Shown here: piece by piece, positions 44,729-53,345 of the stretch
Layout: each line of letters begins with the position of its first letter
Position numbering within the stretch: position 1 is the stretch's first letter
Source: Dinoroseobacter sp965279125
GTDB taxonomy: Bacteria > Pseudomonadota > Alphaproteobacteria > Rhodobacterales > Rhodobacteraceae
NCBI GenBank assembly: GCA_965279125.1
Contig: CBDIHL010000023.1
Coordinates: 1-64,000 of the forward strand
Length of the DNA: 64,000 nt
Direction of reading: 5' to 3'
Position numbers and translations under genes: made by a program
The notes under the pieces: generated by a model
The model's input: only the letters and a program-made list of their open reading frames with translations
The model's database searches: none
Told to the model about the DNA's origin: nothing

Positions 44729-45355
44729 ATGGACCAGACAGAGCGAGGCTCAAACGAGACGCATTCGCGCGCGCTGCGGGTCGATTTCGTCAGCGGGGCC
44801 GTGGCCCACAGGTTGCGGTTCGGCGGGGGGCGCGGGCAGGCTTTGGCCAAGGCAATGGGGCTGCGGGCGGGCAAGACGCCGAAGATCGTCGATGCAACCG
44901 CCGGGTTGGGGCGCGATGCGTTCCTTTTGGCCTCGCTCGGGGCTGAGGTGACATTGATCGAGCGGTCGGACCAAATGCACGGGCTTCTGGCCGACGGTAT
45001 GGTGCGTGCGCGCGAGGAGGGGGGGCTGTTTGCCGAGATTATCGGTCAGATGACGCTGCTGCAGGGCGATGCCAAGGACATTCTGCCGGGGCTGGACGGG
45101 GAGGCGATCCTGATCGATCCGATGCATCCGCCCCGTACAAACTCCGCCTTGGTCAAGCGCGAGCTGCGCCAAGTGCGCGAGATCGTCGGCACAGATGAGG
45201 ACGCTGCCGATCTGGTGCGCGTGGCCCTCAGATGCGCGCGCCAGCGTGTGGTGCTAAAATGGCCCGCCAAGGCTGATCCGATTGCGGGGATCAAAGCGTG
45301 CTCGCATCAGATCAAGGGGAAATCGACGCGCTATGATGTGTTTATGGTGGGGTGA
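44729..45355 (+). CDS. rsmJ: 16S rRNA (guanine1516-N2)-methyltransferase RsmJ
   Basis: The protein shows the RsmJ pattern: LRVDFVSGAVAHRLRFGGGRGQALAKAMG, VDATAGLGRDAFLLASLGAEVTLIER (SAM-binding motif I) and LIDPMHPPRTNSALVKRELRQ. A GGAGG site about five bases before ATG 44729 gives 208 residues; an ATG at 44696 is also open. E. coli RsmJ is about 250, and the missing part is the N-terminal 50-60 residues, so this is the short form. It is divergent from the N-demethylase gene. Confidence 0.88.
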   Translation: MDQTERGSNETHSRALRVDFVSGAVAHRLRFGGGRGQALAKAMGLRAGKTPKIVDATAGLGRDAFLLASLGAEVTLIERSDQMHGLLADGMVRAREEGGLFAEIIGQMTLLQGDAKDILPGLDGEAILIDPMHPPRTNSALVKRELRQVREIVGTDEDAADLVRVALRCARQRVVLKWPAKADPIAGIKACSHQIKGKSTRYDVFMVG

Positions 45356-45561
45356 GGAAGACAAGGCGGCAAAGCTTATTGAATTGCGCTGGATGCATTG
45401 CTGTAGGTCGCGGCGGCTAAGGAGCGATATGGTGGTGCAGATACGCGCTTCGGCCCGTGCTATTTTGATATGCACCCTGCCACGGTCTTAGTCGATGTAG
45501 CACACAATCTGGGCTGATTTCATGTTTCCAGATGGCGCTCCGATCAGATAGATCCAGCCAA
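45356..45561. other. Spacer with no gene seen
   Basis: About 200 bases between rsmJ and the broken XRE regulator gene. No open frame, motif or structure that I can support. Confidence 0.4.
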
Positions 45562-45869
45562 CTAGCCCAAGGTGCTGGACATGCAGACCTGACGGAAAGC
45601 GGCTTGATCCCCCACGGAGATGGGCAGTTGTGGCAGGCCTGCGCGGACCGTAGCCCGCGCCGCGCTCAAACGTTCGGTAAAGTGATCTTCAAAGGTTTTG
45701 TTGTAGATCACGGAAAGCGCCAGCAGGTCCTCCAGTAGGGGGAGGCAGTTGCCTGCCTCGAGCCGCCCGACATAGCCTCGGCCACGGTTCATAAGGGTGC
45801 GCAGTCCGCTTGTGTCAGACCCGCGATTTTGCGGGTGAGACACAGGTCATGCGCAAATTGAGTATGCAT
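45562..45869 (-). pseudogene. XRE-family helix-turn-helix regulator, frameshifted
   Basis: ATG 45869 encodes MHTQFAHDLCLTRKIAG, then LTQADCAPL and a stop, the first half of an XRE helix-turn-helix. The next frame continues MNRGRGYVGRLEAGNCLP, then LLEDLLALSVIYNKTFEDHF to 45562. The YVxRLEAG segment is the second half of the same domain. One missing base near 45796-45800 separates them; restored, the protein is about 102 residues. It stands at the left edge of the accessory strip. Confidence 0.7.
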
Positions 45870-46203
45870 AAGATGTTGGTCTTAGGGACTAATACTGCTC
45901 CACGAAGCCTCGTGTAGATCGCATTTTGGAAGGCACATTGCCCCCAGTTTGTCTTTCGTCTCGCGTTGCGCGCAGTCAGTTACCAAGGCCGGGTTCTCCG
46001 CTATGCCTTCGCCGGAAGGGTGAAACCCTTCCGGGGCTGCGGAAACCGACGCTGGTAGTTATCTGCGCGACCTGCCCAATCGGTCATGCTCAAGACAGAA
46101 TACCGCGTTGAGACCCGCAAATGCTAGTCACCACCAAGGGCTGGGCGGAGGGCATTGGGGCCGTAGGTCGAGGTCCGAAAGCCTCGATCGTGGCCTGTTC
46201 GCC
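45870..46203. other. Non-coding stretch with one perfect hairpin
   Basis: No gene is visible. It contains a perfect 10-bp stem, CCGGAAGGGT (46012-46021) and ACCCTTCCGG (46025-46034), closed by GAA. The surrounding sequence could be a structured RNA or the remnant of a mobile element, but nothing recognisable is present. Confidence 0.4.
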
Positions 46204-46233
46204 AAAAAACCGCCCAACCAAAGGTTGGGCGGT
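46204..46233 (-). terminator. Rho-independent terminator of the DUF3768 gene
   Basis: On the minus strand an 11-bp perfect stem (46209-46219 with 46223-46233, three-base loop) is followed by six T residues, directly behind the stop codon at 46239. Confidence 0.85.
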
Positions 46234-46238
46234 GCAGC

Positions 46239-46772
46239 TCAATACTCGCTTGAGAGCATGATGGTGAGAACGCGGTGGGTGACACCTGCATTGGCCGGGT
46301 TGGGAGAGCCGGCGGTTTTTGTCAGATCATAGCAGTCGATTTTCCAGTAGATCGTCTCGCCGTCGTGCTTGAACATCCCAAAGTCGTGCTCTCCCCATGG
46401 ATCGCTCTCAGGCGAGAAGTCGTCAAACGTCCGAACGGTCTCGATGATCCGCCTTTCGTTAGCTAGGCCCAAGGCTTGGATGCCCTGCGTGATCAAGAGC
46501 GTCCCAGTCCCAACCCCATGCTCGCGGAACCGATCATTCAACTCACGCACTCGTTTGGCGGGAAGCGCTCCATTGACAGCGTGCCACTCCAAAGTGGTCT
46601 TGGCTTCGCAGACAAGGCAGAGGGCGGTGCTGAACATGTCTTCCAGCTCCCATAGCCCGGATTGGTGGTTCCAACACAACCGTGCAGGCTTGACCACAAG
46701 CTCTGAGCCGCAGGTATTGCATGCTGGCGCGCGGCACTGGTTTTCGCTGTCATCTTCCAAAAGATCATTCAT
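46239..46772 (-). CDS. DUF3768 domain protein
   Basis: The 177-residue protein has an N-terminal cysteine pair region (CRAPACNTCGSELVV, LCWNHQSG, LCLVCEAK) that may bind zinc. It then shows the DUF3768 pattern: RELNDRFREHGVGTGTLLITQGIQALG, FDDFSPESDPWGEHDFGMF, IYWKIDCYD, and SPNPANAGVTHRVLTIMLSSEY. DUF3768 genes are common on plasmids and islands of Rhodobacterales; function unknown. Start at 46772. Its presence fits an acquired segment. Confidence 0.82.
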   Translation of the reverse strand: MNDLLEDDSENQCRAPACNTCGSELVVKPARLCWNHQSGLWELEDMFSTALCLVCEAKTTLEWHAVNGALPAKRVRELNDRFREHGVGTGTLLITQGIQALGLANERRIIETVRTFDDFSPESDPWGEHDFGMFKHDGETIYWKIDCYDLTKTAGSPNPANAGVTHRVLTIMLSSEY

Positions 46773-46927
46773 GGCGTCTCCTTCCGTTGAGGTGGGCGCC
46801 GGACCCGTTGTCCGACGCACCCCGCGAAAGGCGACGCATCTGAGATTATTCTACGCGGGTTAGGGTGCTCCGCACGTCACCCCCGTGCTCGTGCCGCGCA
46901 TCTTGCTGACATCGTGCAGGTTCGCTG

Positions 46928-48112
46928 GTGGCGCGGCATCCTTGGCCAATGCTCACCACACCTCACGACCTCACAACGCTTGGTATGGCCTATGCGCGCT
47001 ATGGCTCGTACCCAGTGGCGCAGGGTTTGCCCGACCGATTGTTGCATCTGTTTATCCTCGGGCAGACCGGGACCGGCAAATCCACGCTTCTGAGGAACCT
47101 TATCGCTCAAGACGTGGCACGGGGCAGGGGCGTGATGTTGATCGATCCGCATGGTGATCTTGCGGCGGACCTAGACGCCACGCTGCCAAGGGACATCCAC
47201 TATTGGGACCCGGCTGATCCAAGCTGCCGCCTTGGATACAACCCGCTCGTCCAAGCCGGACCCGCACTGAGGCCCTTAATCTGTGCTGGGTTGATTGATG
47301 CGCTCAAGAAGCAATGGGCTGATGCATGGGGCGCGCGCATGGAACACCTTCTGCGCTATGCGATCCTGGCTCTGCTTGAATCACCTGATCCTGATCTCCG
47401 AGACATCATGCGGCTCTATCTGGAGAAGCCGTTCCGCGCTGAAGTTTTGTCGCGCGTGACTGACCCTCAGGTGCTCAGCTTCTGGCGCGATGAGTTTATG
47501 GCCATGAACTACACCAACGCCATTGATGGCGTGGCACCGATTGCCAACAAGTTGGGGGCCTTCCTTGCGCACCCCTTGGTGCGGCGCGCGGTCTGTGAGC
47601 CAGAGGAGCCTTTGCGTCTGCGCAGGATCATGGATCAAGGCGAGGTCTTGGTGCTCAACCTCAGCAAAGGGCGGCTTGGCAATGACAACGCCAAGATACT
47701 CGGGGGATTGATGCCCGCAAGCGTTCTGCATGCCGGGTTCTCGCGGCAGGTGCTTGAGGCCCAAACCCGACGCCCGTTCATGCTCTATGTGGACGAGTTC
47801 CACAGCTTCACGACTGAGGCCTTCGCGGATCTGCTCTCAGAGATCCGCAAATACGGGATCGCGGTCACCTTGGAACAACAATACCTTGGCCAAAGCGAGG
47901 ACGCGGTTTTTGACGCAATCATGGGCAATGTTGGCTCACTGATCGCGTTCCGCATAGGTCCCCTCGATACAGCGCTTCTGGGCCGTCAGCTGCCTGAGGT
48001 TGATCCGCGAGATTTGATCTACCAGCAGAACTATCGGGCTTATGCGCAGTTATTGATCAATGGCACGCCGCGCAGACCCTTTACGCTCGAGACCCTGCCA
48101 CCAAGCGCCTGA
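46928..48112 (+). CDS. HerA/TraD-like P-loop ATPase
   Basis: The 394-residue protein has Walker A GQTGTGKS at residues 45-52, VMLIDPHGDLAADL, a Walker B MLYVDEFHSF, and a late LEQQYLGQSEDAVFDAIMGNVGSLIAFRIG sensor region. This is the DUF87/type IV coupling-protein-like family of DNA-pumping ATPases. It starts at GTG 46928 or ATG 46949; neither has a strong site. It lacks the N-terminal membrane helices of real TraD/VirD4 proteins. The next genes are a small ORF and a serine recombinase, so a role in element transfer is plausible. Confidence 0.82.
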   Translation: MARHPWPMLTTPHDLTTLGMAYARYGSYPVAQGLPDRLLHLFILGQTGTGKSTLLRNLIAQDVARGRGVMLIDPHGDLAADLDATLPRDIHYWDPADPSCRLGYNPLVQAGPALRPLICAGLIDALKKQWADAWGARMEHLLRYAILALLESPDPDLRDIMRLYLEKPFRAEVLSRVTDPQVLSFWRDEFMAMNYTNAIDGVAPIANKLGAFLAHPLVRRAVCEPEEPLRLRRIMDQGEVLVLNLSKGRLGNDNAKILGGLMPASVLHAGFSRQVLEAQTRRPFMLYVDEFHSFTTEAFADLLSEIRKYGIAVTLEQQYLGQSEDAVFDAIMGNVGSLIAFRIGPLDTALLGRQLPEVDPRDLIYQQNYRAYAQLLINGTPRRPFTLETLPPSA

Positions 48113-48165
48113 GAACAGGCAGGGGTCAGCGTGTGACCGTCGGTCAGCCAGACTAAACTGGCGTT

Positions 48166-48312
48166 ATGATGGATGACCAAAAGCTCGAAGAATACCTGCT
48201 AATCTGTTTTGCAACGCATGATGCGCTCCGGGCGCAGGGCAAATGGCCGTGGCCGGATTCGACAGATGAGGACAATTTGGTAGAGTCTGAGGACACCCCA
48301 AAATTAACATGA
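48166..48312 (+). CDS. Small ORF translationally coupled to the serine recombinase
   Basis: A 48-residue frame (MMDDQKLEEYLLICFATH, then GKWPWPDSTDED and on to PKLT) ends with TGA inside the recombinase ATG (ATGA at 48309-48312). The acidic content and tight overlap suggest a real gene feeding translation of the recombinase. It could be an accessory or directionality factor, though it has no recognisable domain. Confidence 0.55.
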   Translation: MMDDQKLEEYLLICFATHDALRAQGKWPWPDSTDEDNLVESEDTPKLT

Positions 48313-49844
48313 CAACCTATTATGCCTACCTGCGGGTCTCGACCGTCAAGCAGGGAGAAGGGGTCTCTTTGGAGGCCCAGCGGGACGCGATCAGCGTCTA
48401 CGCAGACAAGCACAACCTTAATATTACAAACTGGTTTGAAGAGAAGGTCACAGCTGCCAGGAAAGGACGACCTCTGTTCAACAAAATGATCACAGATCTG
48501 CGCCGGGGCCAGGCCCACGGCGTGGTTGTTCATAAGATCGACCGGTCGGCGCGCAACTTTGCCGATTGGGCAATGATCGGTGAGCTCTTGGATGAAGGCA
48601 TTGATGTGCGGTTTGCCCACGAGGCGCTGGACATGCGTTCGCGCGGGGGGCGTTTGACCGCCGACATCCAAGCGGTGATCGCTGCGGACTATGTCCGGAA
48701 CTTGCGAGAAGAGTGCCTGAGGGGGAGAGATGGACGGCTCAAACAGGGTCTTTTCCCGTTTGGTGCGCCGATCGGATATCTCGACCAGGGCAAGGGCAAG
48801 CCAAAGATCCCGGACCCAGAGCGGGCTCCATTTGTGCGCATGGCGTTTGAGCTCTATGCATCAGGCCAGTTCTCGATCAGGGGTTTGCAGTTAGAGCTTC
48901 GTTCGCGAGGCTTCCGGAACCGCAACGGAAAGCCCATCAGCAAGGGCTGCATTGAGAACCTATTGGCGAACCCATTCTATTGCGGCCGCATTTATCTGAA
49001 ACGAACTGGACGCACTTATGCCGGGGTTCATAAGACGCTGATCTCAGAAGCGCTGTTTGCGCGTGTGCAGTCAGCCAAAGCGGGTAAGCAGAACAAGCGT
49101 CAAACCAAGCATAATCATACCTACAGGCGATTGATCAAATGCGGTGCCTGCGGACGCTCTTTGATTGGAGAGCTGCAAAAGGGGCAGGTCTATATGCGGT
49201 GCCACAAGCCCGGATGCCCAACGGCAACGATACGGGAGGATGTCGTCGAGGGGCATATCAAGGCGGCTCTGATCGGCGTCCAGCTCAGCGACCAGGAGTT
49301 TGCGCGACTACAAATGCTGGCGGAAGAGAAGCTGACCCTCATCTGCGGGGCAGATCGACGGCAAGGCCTCGAGTTACGCTTGGCAAACCTAAAGGCGCGT
49401 GAAGATCGACTGACAGATGCCGTTGTTGACCAAATAATCGACCAAGAAGCCTACAAGACGCGCAAGGCCGATCTTGTCATCGAGCGCTCAGAGATCGAAG
49501 CAGACCTAAAGGAACTGTCCGCTGAGCACGATTATCGAACATCAATGCTTCAATACCTCGAACTCGCAAGAAGCCTTTATTTGCACTATGAAACCGCCGA
49601 ACCGGCCGAAAGGCGCAGGATCGTCGAATACGCGTTATCGAACTGCACAATACGAGGAAAAAACTTCGATATATCAATGCAGAACTGGCTCCAAGAGCCC
49701 GAGCATGCCCTCGATGTCTTATGCGGTCCACCACACAGGGACAGAACTCGAACTTTGGAGAAGCTGAAGGCGCTATTTGTTATAGCGAAGGTAGACCGAT
49801 CTTATGTCAAAGACCGGGATGATGTCAGGCTTGTGGGTACATAA
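48309..49844 (+). CDS. Large serine recombinase
   Basis: The 511-residue protein has a resolvase catalytic domain with the nucleophile Ser11 in YLRVSTVKQGEGVSL, KIDRSARNFADW and FAHEALDM. A Recombinase domain follows (RAPFVRMAFELYASG, IENLLANPFYCGRIY), then a zinc ribbon (IKCGACGRSLIGE, RCHKPGCPT) and a coiled coil (LKAREDRLTDAV...ERSEIEADLKEL). This is the layout of integrases that insert and excise islands or phages. No att sites could be identified by eye. Confidence 0.93.
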   Translation: MTTYYAYLRVSTVKQGEGVSLEAQRDAISVYADKHNLNITNWFEEKVTAARKGRPLFNKMITDLRRGQAHGVVVHKIDRSARNFADWAMIGELLDEGIDVRFAHEALDMRSRGGRLTADIQAVIAADYVRNLREECLRGRDGRLKQGLFPFGAPIGYLDQGKGKPKIPDPERAPFVRMAFELYASGQFSIRGLQLELRSRGFRNRNGKPISKGCIENLLANPFYCGRIYLKRTGRTYAGVHKTLISEALFARVQSAKAGKQNKRQTKHNHTYRRLIKCGACGRSLIGELQKGQVYMRCHKPGCPTATIREDVVEGHIKAALIGVQLSDQEFARLQMLAEEKLTLICGADRRQGLELRLANLKAREDRLTDAVVDQIIDQEAYKTRKADLVIERSEIEADLKELSAEHDYRTSMLQYLELARSLYLHYETAEPAERRRIVEYALSNCTIRGKNFDISMQNWLQEPEHALDVLCGPPHRDRTRTLEKLKALFVIAKVDRSYVKDRDDVRLVGT

Positions 49845-49935
49845 GACGACCGGAGCTCGAAGCTTTCTACATATTTGCGCTGTATCCTAGGGCTAATCTG
49901 AACCGACTCGTAGCGCAACACGAAAGTGCGTGTTT

Positions 49936-50384
49936 AAGTATAACGCGCTGGGTCATACCCGTCAGTCATGCCCGTCGATGATGAGGTTCTGTCCCAACGC
50001 CGATGCGCGTAAGATCACCCGCGAGGAGCACGAAGAAGCGCGCCAGGTCGCCAGGGATTTGGCCAAGACCGAAGAATACGAGATCGCAATGAAGCTCAGA
50101 AAGAAGGTCGAGATGCTCTTTGCCCACCTCAACCGTATTCTGGGCCTGGGGCGGCCCCGATTGCGTGGGCCTTGTGGTGCAAACGATGAATTCCTCCTCG
50201 CCGCTATCGCCCAAAACCTCCGCAAACTAGCCAAGCACTGCCCGGCAGGGTATTGGCAAAGCCAATGCACGAGAGGGATCTTTCCTGCACCGCAGCATCC
50301 GCGAAAAGCCTAATCAGAAAGGTGCTCGGGATCCATTCAGCGTGCTACTTTCTGCACCCGCAACACGTTGTTTTTCCACAGAAT
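49936..50384 (+). pseudogene. 3' remnant of an IS1182-type transposase with its right end
   Basis: The translated frame (KYNALGHTRQSCPS to the end) matches residues about 352-477 of the complete transposase downstream. It is colinear, without gaps, to the right inverted repeat at 50370-50384. It stretches 449 bases, the same as the corresponding part of the intact element (51516-51964). The N-terminal three quarters are missing. DNA identity looks highest towards the 3' end, while the start has diverged, so it is a related older copy. Confidence 0.85.
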
Positions 50385-50388
50385 GGCG

Positions 50389-51965
50389 AATTTTGTTGAA
50401 AAACTCTTTCTTGATCGGATGCCCATTCGCTGATTCAATTCCCATATTGTCTGGGAGATTTGGCGATGATGGGACCAAAGCAGGAAGCGCAGGCGGCACT
50501 ATTCTACGAGTTCTCGCTGGAAGATCATGTCCCACAAGATCATCTGTTGCGGTCGATTGATCGGTTCGTTGATCTGGACAGCATCCGCTCCTACCTGACT
50601 GATTTCTACAGCCACACCGGTCGCCCTTCGGTCGATCCTGAACTGCTCATCCGGATGTTACTGGTGGGGTATTGCTTTGGGATCCGGTCCGAGCACCGTC
50701 TTTGCGAAGAGGTGCATTTGAACTTGGCCTATCGCTGGTTCTGCCGTCTTGATCTGAGCGACCGCGTTCCCGACCATTCCACCTTCTCGAAGAACCGCCA
50801 TGGCCGGTTCCGTGAGAGTGAGCTGTTGCGCCACTTGTTCGAGACCACGGTGGCGCGGTGCATTGAAGAAGGCCTCGTCAGCGGCCAACGCATGGCAGTT
50901 GATGCCAGCCTGATTGAGGCGGATGCCAATAAACAATTCTCTGCACCCAAAGAAGAATGGGATACCGACCGAATTGACGTGGATGCCGCACCGCGCGCTG
51001 TTCGCGAGTATCTAGACACGCTGGATGAGGCGGCGTTTGGTGCTGCGAGCGAGGTGCAGCCCAAGTTCACGTCCTTTTCCGATCCGGCCAGCCAATGGAC
51101 TGCTGCGCGCAAGGGCCCCGCATTCTTTAGCTATTCCGACAACTATCTGATCGATACAGATCATGGTGTCATCGTTGATGTTGAGGCAACACGGTCGATC
51201 CGGCAGGCCGAGGTGGGATCGACAAAGACCATGCTTACCCGTGTCAAAGACAAGTTCGACCTGCATCCGGAACGCCTGATTGCGGACACGGCCTACGGAT
51301 CAGGCCCCATGCTGGACTGGCTGGTGAAGCGCAAGATCGCGCCCCACATCCCGGTTATCGACAAAGCCGGTCGCACCGATGGCACATGGTCTCGCGCTGA
51401 CTTCGAATGGGATGCTGAGAACAACCAATATATCTGCCCTGAGGGTGAAGCGCTCAAGCAATTCCGCCGGAACTATTCCGATCCAAACCGTGGCCCGACC
51501 GGCAAAGGTGTTGCCAAGTATCAAGCCCTCAAACACACATGTCAGGCATGCCCATCGAAGATGAAGTGCTGCCCAAAGGCTGATGCCCGCAAGATCACCC
51601 GCGAAGAACATGAAGATGCCAGAGACGTCGCCCGCGCCATTAGAAAGACCAAGCAGTACAAAGTCTCATCAAAGCTCCGCAAAAAGGTCGAAATGCTCTT
51701 CGCTCACCTCAAACGTATCTTGGGCCTTGGGCGGCTCCGATTACGCGGCCCCTGCGGTGCAAATGATGAATTCCTCCTCGCCGCCACCGCCCAGAACCTC
51801 CGGAAACTAGCCAAGCACTGCCCGGCAGGGTATTGGCAAAGCCAATGCACGAGAGGGATCTTTCCTGCACCGCAGCAAACGCGAAAAGCCTGAGAAGAAA
51901 GGCGCTCGCACCCCGTTCAAAACGCCACTTTCTGCGCTCGCAACACGTTGTTTTTCCACAGAATC
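50389..51965 (+). mobile_element. Complete IS1182-type insertion sequence
   Basis: The element encloses one transposase. Its ends are imperfect inverted repeats, ATTTTGTTGAAAAAC at 50390-50404 and the complement GTTTTTCCACAGAAT at 51950-51964 (13 of 15 match). GGCG flanks both sides (50385-50388, 51966-51969) as a possible four-base target duplication. It lies directly behind the remnant of a related copy and directly before an IS110/IS1111-type element. Confidence 0.75.
50466..51893 (+). CDS. IS1182-family transposase
   Basis: The 475-residue protein has an N-terminal DUF772-type region (FYEFSLEDHVPQDHLLRSIDRFVD, RPSVDPELLIRMLLVGYCFGIRSE, DHSTFSKNR) and a DDE catalytic part (MAVDASLIEADAN, IADTAYGSG, then the RKKVEMLFAHLKRILGLGRL Glu region). 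This is the arrangement of IS1182/IS1182-like transposases. The frame is intact, so the element may be active. ATG 50466 (MMGPKQEA) follows a GGGAGATTT stretch; 50460 is also in frame. Confidence 0.9.
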   Translation: MMGPKQEAQAALFYEFSLEDHVPQDHLLRSIDRFVDLDSIRSYLTDFYSHTGRPSVDPELLIRMLLVGYCFGIRSEHRLCEEVHLNLAYRWFCRLDLSDRVPDHSTFSKNRHGRFRESELLRHLFETTVARCIEEGLVSGQRMAVDASLIEADANKQFSAPKEEWDTDRIDVDAAPRAVREYLDTLDEAAFGAASEVQPKFTSFSDPASQWTAARKGPAFFSYSDNYLIDTDHGVIVDVEATRSIRQAEVGSTKTMLTRVKDKFDLHPERLIADTAYGSGPMLDWLVKRKIAPHIPVIDKAGRTDGTWSRADFEWDAENNQYICPEGEALKQFRRNYSDPNRGPTGKGVAKYQALKHTCQACPSKMKCCPKADARKITREEHEDARDVARAIRKTKQYKVSSKLRKKVEMLFAHLKRILGLGRLRLRGPCGANDEFLLAATAQNLRKLAKHCPAGYWQSQCTRGIFPAPQQTRKA

Positions 51966-52052
51966 GGCGGAAAGCATGCGTAATTGGGCTTACCCTTCTC
52001 TGAGGTCAAGCTCCCGATAAGATCACAGCATAGCTGTGAGAAAGGGAGACAG

Positions 52053-53090
52053 ATGATGGAATACTATGTTGGATTAGACGTGTCGTTGCGGTCGTGCGCT
52101 CTGTGCATCGTTGATGGCCGTGGCAAAGTTTGTATGGAGCGAGAGCTGCCATGCGAAGTTGATAGCATCGCAGATTGCTTGAAGACGTTTCCCCATTCAA
52201 TCGAGCGGATCGGCTTCGAAGCGGGCGCGCTCAGCCAACACCTTTTCTTCGGTCTGCAAAACAAAGGTTTCGACATCGTCTGCATGGAAGCCAGGCAAGT
52301 GAGCGCGGCGTTGTCGGCGATGCGGAACAAAACGGACAAGACTGACGCCAAGGGCATTGCTCAGATATTGCGCACTGGCTGGTTCAGTCCGGTGCATATG
52401 AAGAGCCGTGAAGCGCATGGTCTGCGTGCTTTGCTCAGCACCAGAAAGGCGCTACTCAAGAAGACGATGGATCTGGCCAACGAGGTGCGCGGCCTGTTGA
52501 AGATCTTCGGAGTTCGCCTGCCAAGAACCGTCAAGCACGGCAGTTTTGACGGCTTGGTCCGACCGATGATCGAGATGGATGAGGTGCTCGCGCATGCGAT
52601 CATCCCCCTGCTCGACGCGCGCGCAGTTCTGTTCTCACACTATCTCGAGTTGGACCGGCGCGTTAAACGAGCAGCTTCGCAGGACGAAGTGTGCATGCGA
52701 ATGATGACTGTGCCTGGGGTCGGCCCTATTGCCGCGCTCACATTCAAGGCTGCAGTTGATGATCCCAGCCGGTTTAAACGTTCTCGGACTGTGGCCGCAC
52801 ACTTCGGACTGACGCCTAGACGCTTCCAATCCGGTGAACATGACAATCCAGGGCGTATCTCGAAGGCTGGTGATCGAGATGTCCGGGCTACCTTGTATGC
52901 CGCCGCGAATGCGCTGCTCATGCGCACGATGGCGGGATCACAGATCAAGTCTTGGGGGATGCGCTTGATGCGCACCAAGGGACGCCGACGTGCCGTTGTA
53001 GCCGTCGCCCGTAAACTCGCCGTCCTTCTGCACAGGATGTGGATCGACGGCACAGAATTCCGTCAGGATCAGGTGGGAGGCAAGGCATGA
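52053..53090 (+). CDS. IS110-family transposase (DEDD recombinase)
   Basis: The 345-residue protein starts MMEYYVGLDVSLRSCAL. It has a RuvC-like DEDD domain (Asp9 in YYVGLDVS, Glu in IGFEAGALSQHLF, Asp in RNKTDKTDAKGIAQIL) and a C-terminal Transposase_20 domain (MMTVPGVGPIAALTFKAAVDDPSRF, HFGLTPRRFQSGEHD), where the catalytic serine would lie. The frame is complete. ATG 52053 follows an AGGGAGACAG site. A small inverted repeat CACAGCATAGCTGTG sits just upstream. Confidence 0.93.
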   Translation: MMEYYVGLDVSLRSCALCIVDGRGKVCMERELPCEVDSIADCLKTFPHSIERIGFEAGALSQHLFFGLQNKGFDIVCMEARQVSAALSAMRNKTDKTDAKGIAQILRTGWFSPVHMKSREAHGLRALLSTRKALLKKTMDLANEVRGLLKIFGVRLPRTVKHGSFDGLVRPMIEMDEVLAHAIIPLLDARAVLFSHYLELDRRVKRAASQDEVCMRMMTVPGVGPIAALTFKAAVDDPSRFKRSRTVAAHFGLTPRRFQSGEHDNPGRISKAGDRDVRATLYAAANALLMRTMAGSQIKSWGMRLMRTKGRRRAVVAVARKLAVLLHRMWIDGTEFRQDQVGGKA

Positions 53091-53329
53091 CCCAATAGCC
53101 AACCACCAATCCTGACGGGATCGTCCAATCCGGACGAGGTTCGTGGACGAAGCCGAAAATGTCTGCTGCGCATCTTGAAGCGCGCCGGAAAGCGGGGCTC
53201 TCCACTTCCAATCCGACACATGCATGCAGCGGCGCCCTTTCGAACGCCAACACAGACTGCGAAGAGAAGCGTGACCCGGATAAGCGATCTCAGACATACA
53301 GTAGAAGGAAAATGAGCTTGATCCAGACA
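53091..53329 (+). ncRNA. Candidate bridge RNA region of the IS1111-type element
   Basis: In IS110-family elements a structured bridge RNA from a non-coding end guides target and donor choice; in the IS1111 group it comes from the right end. Here 239 bases between the transposase stop and the right subterminal repeat hold no gene. They contain local inverted repeats such as CGTCC/GGACG (around 53120-53135) and TTCGTGGACGAA (53139-53150). Placement follows the family rule; the loops were not matched to the target. Confidence 0.45.
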
Positions 53330-53345
53330 CCCAATTAGAGAAGCG

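Larger units (their letters stand above)
51975..53345 (+). mobile_element. IS110-family element, IS1111-type, inserted next to the IS1182 copy
   Basis: Subterminal inverted repeats TAATTGGG (51981-51988) and CCCAATTA (53330-53337) bracket the transposase. Such short subterminal repeats, a short left leader (about 70 bases) and a long right non-coding tail (about 240 bases) are the marks of the IS1111 subgroup, which lacks true terminal repeats and target duplications. The exact ends are uncertain by several bases. The left end abuts the terminus of the IS1182-type element. Confidence 0.7.

Noticed and set aside
46012..46034. Group II intron domain V
   Set aside because: The stem and GAA loop looked similar, but the catalytic AGC triad and bulge are missing and no intron-encoded protein is nearby.
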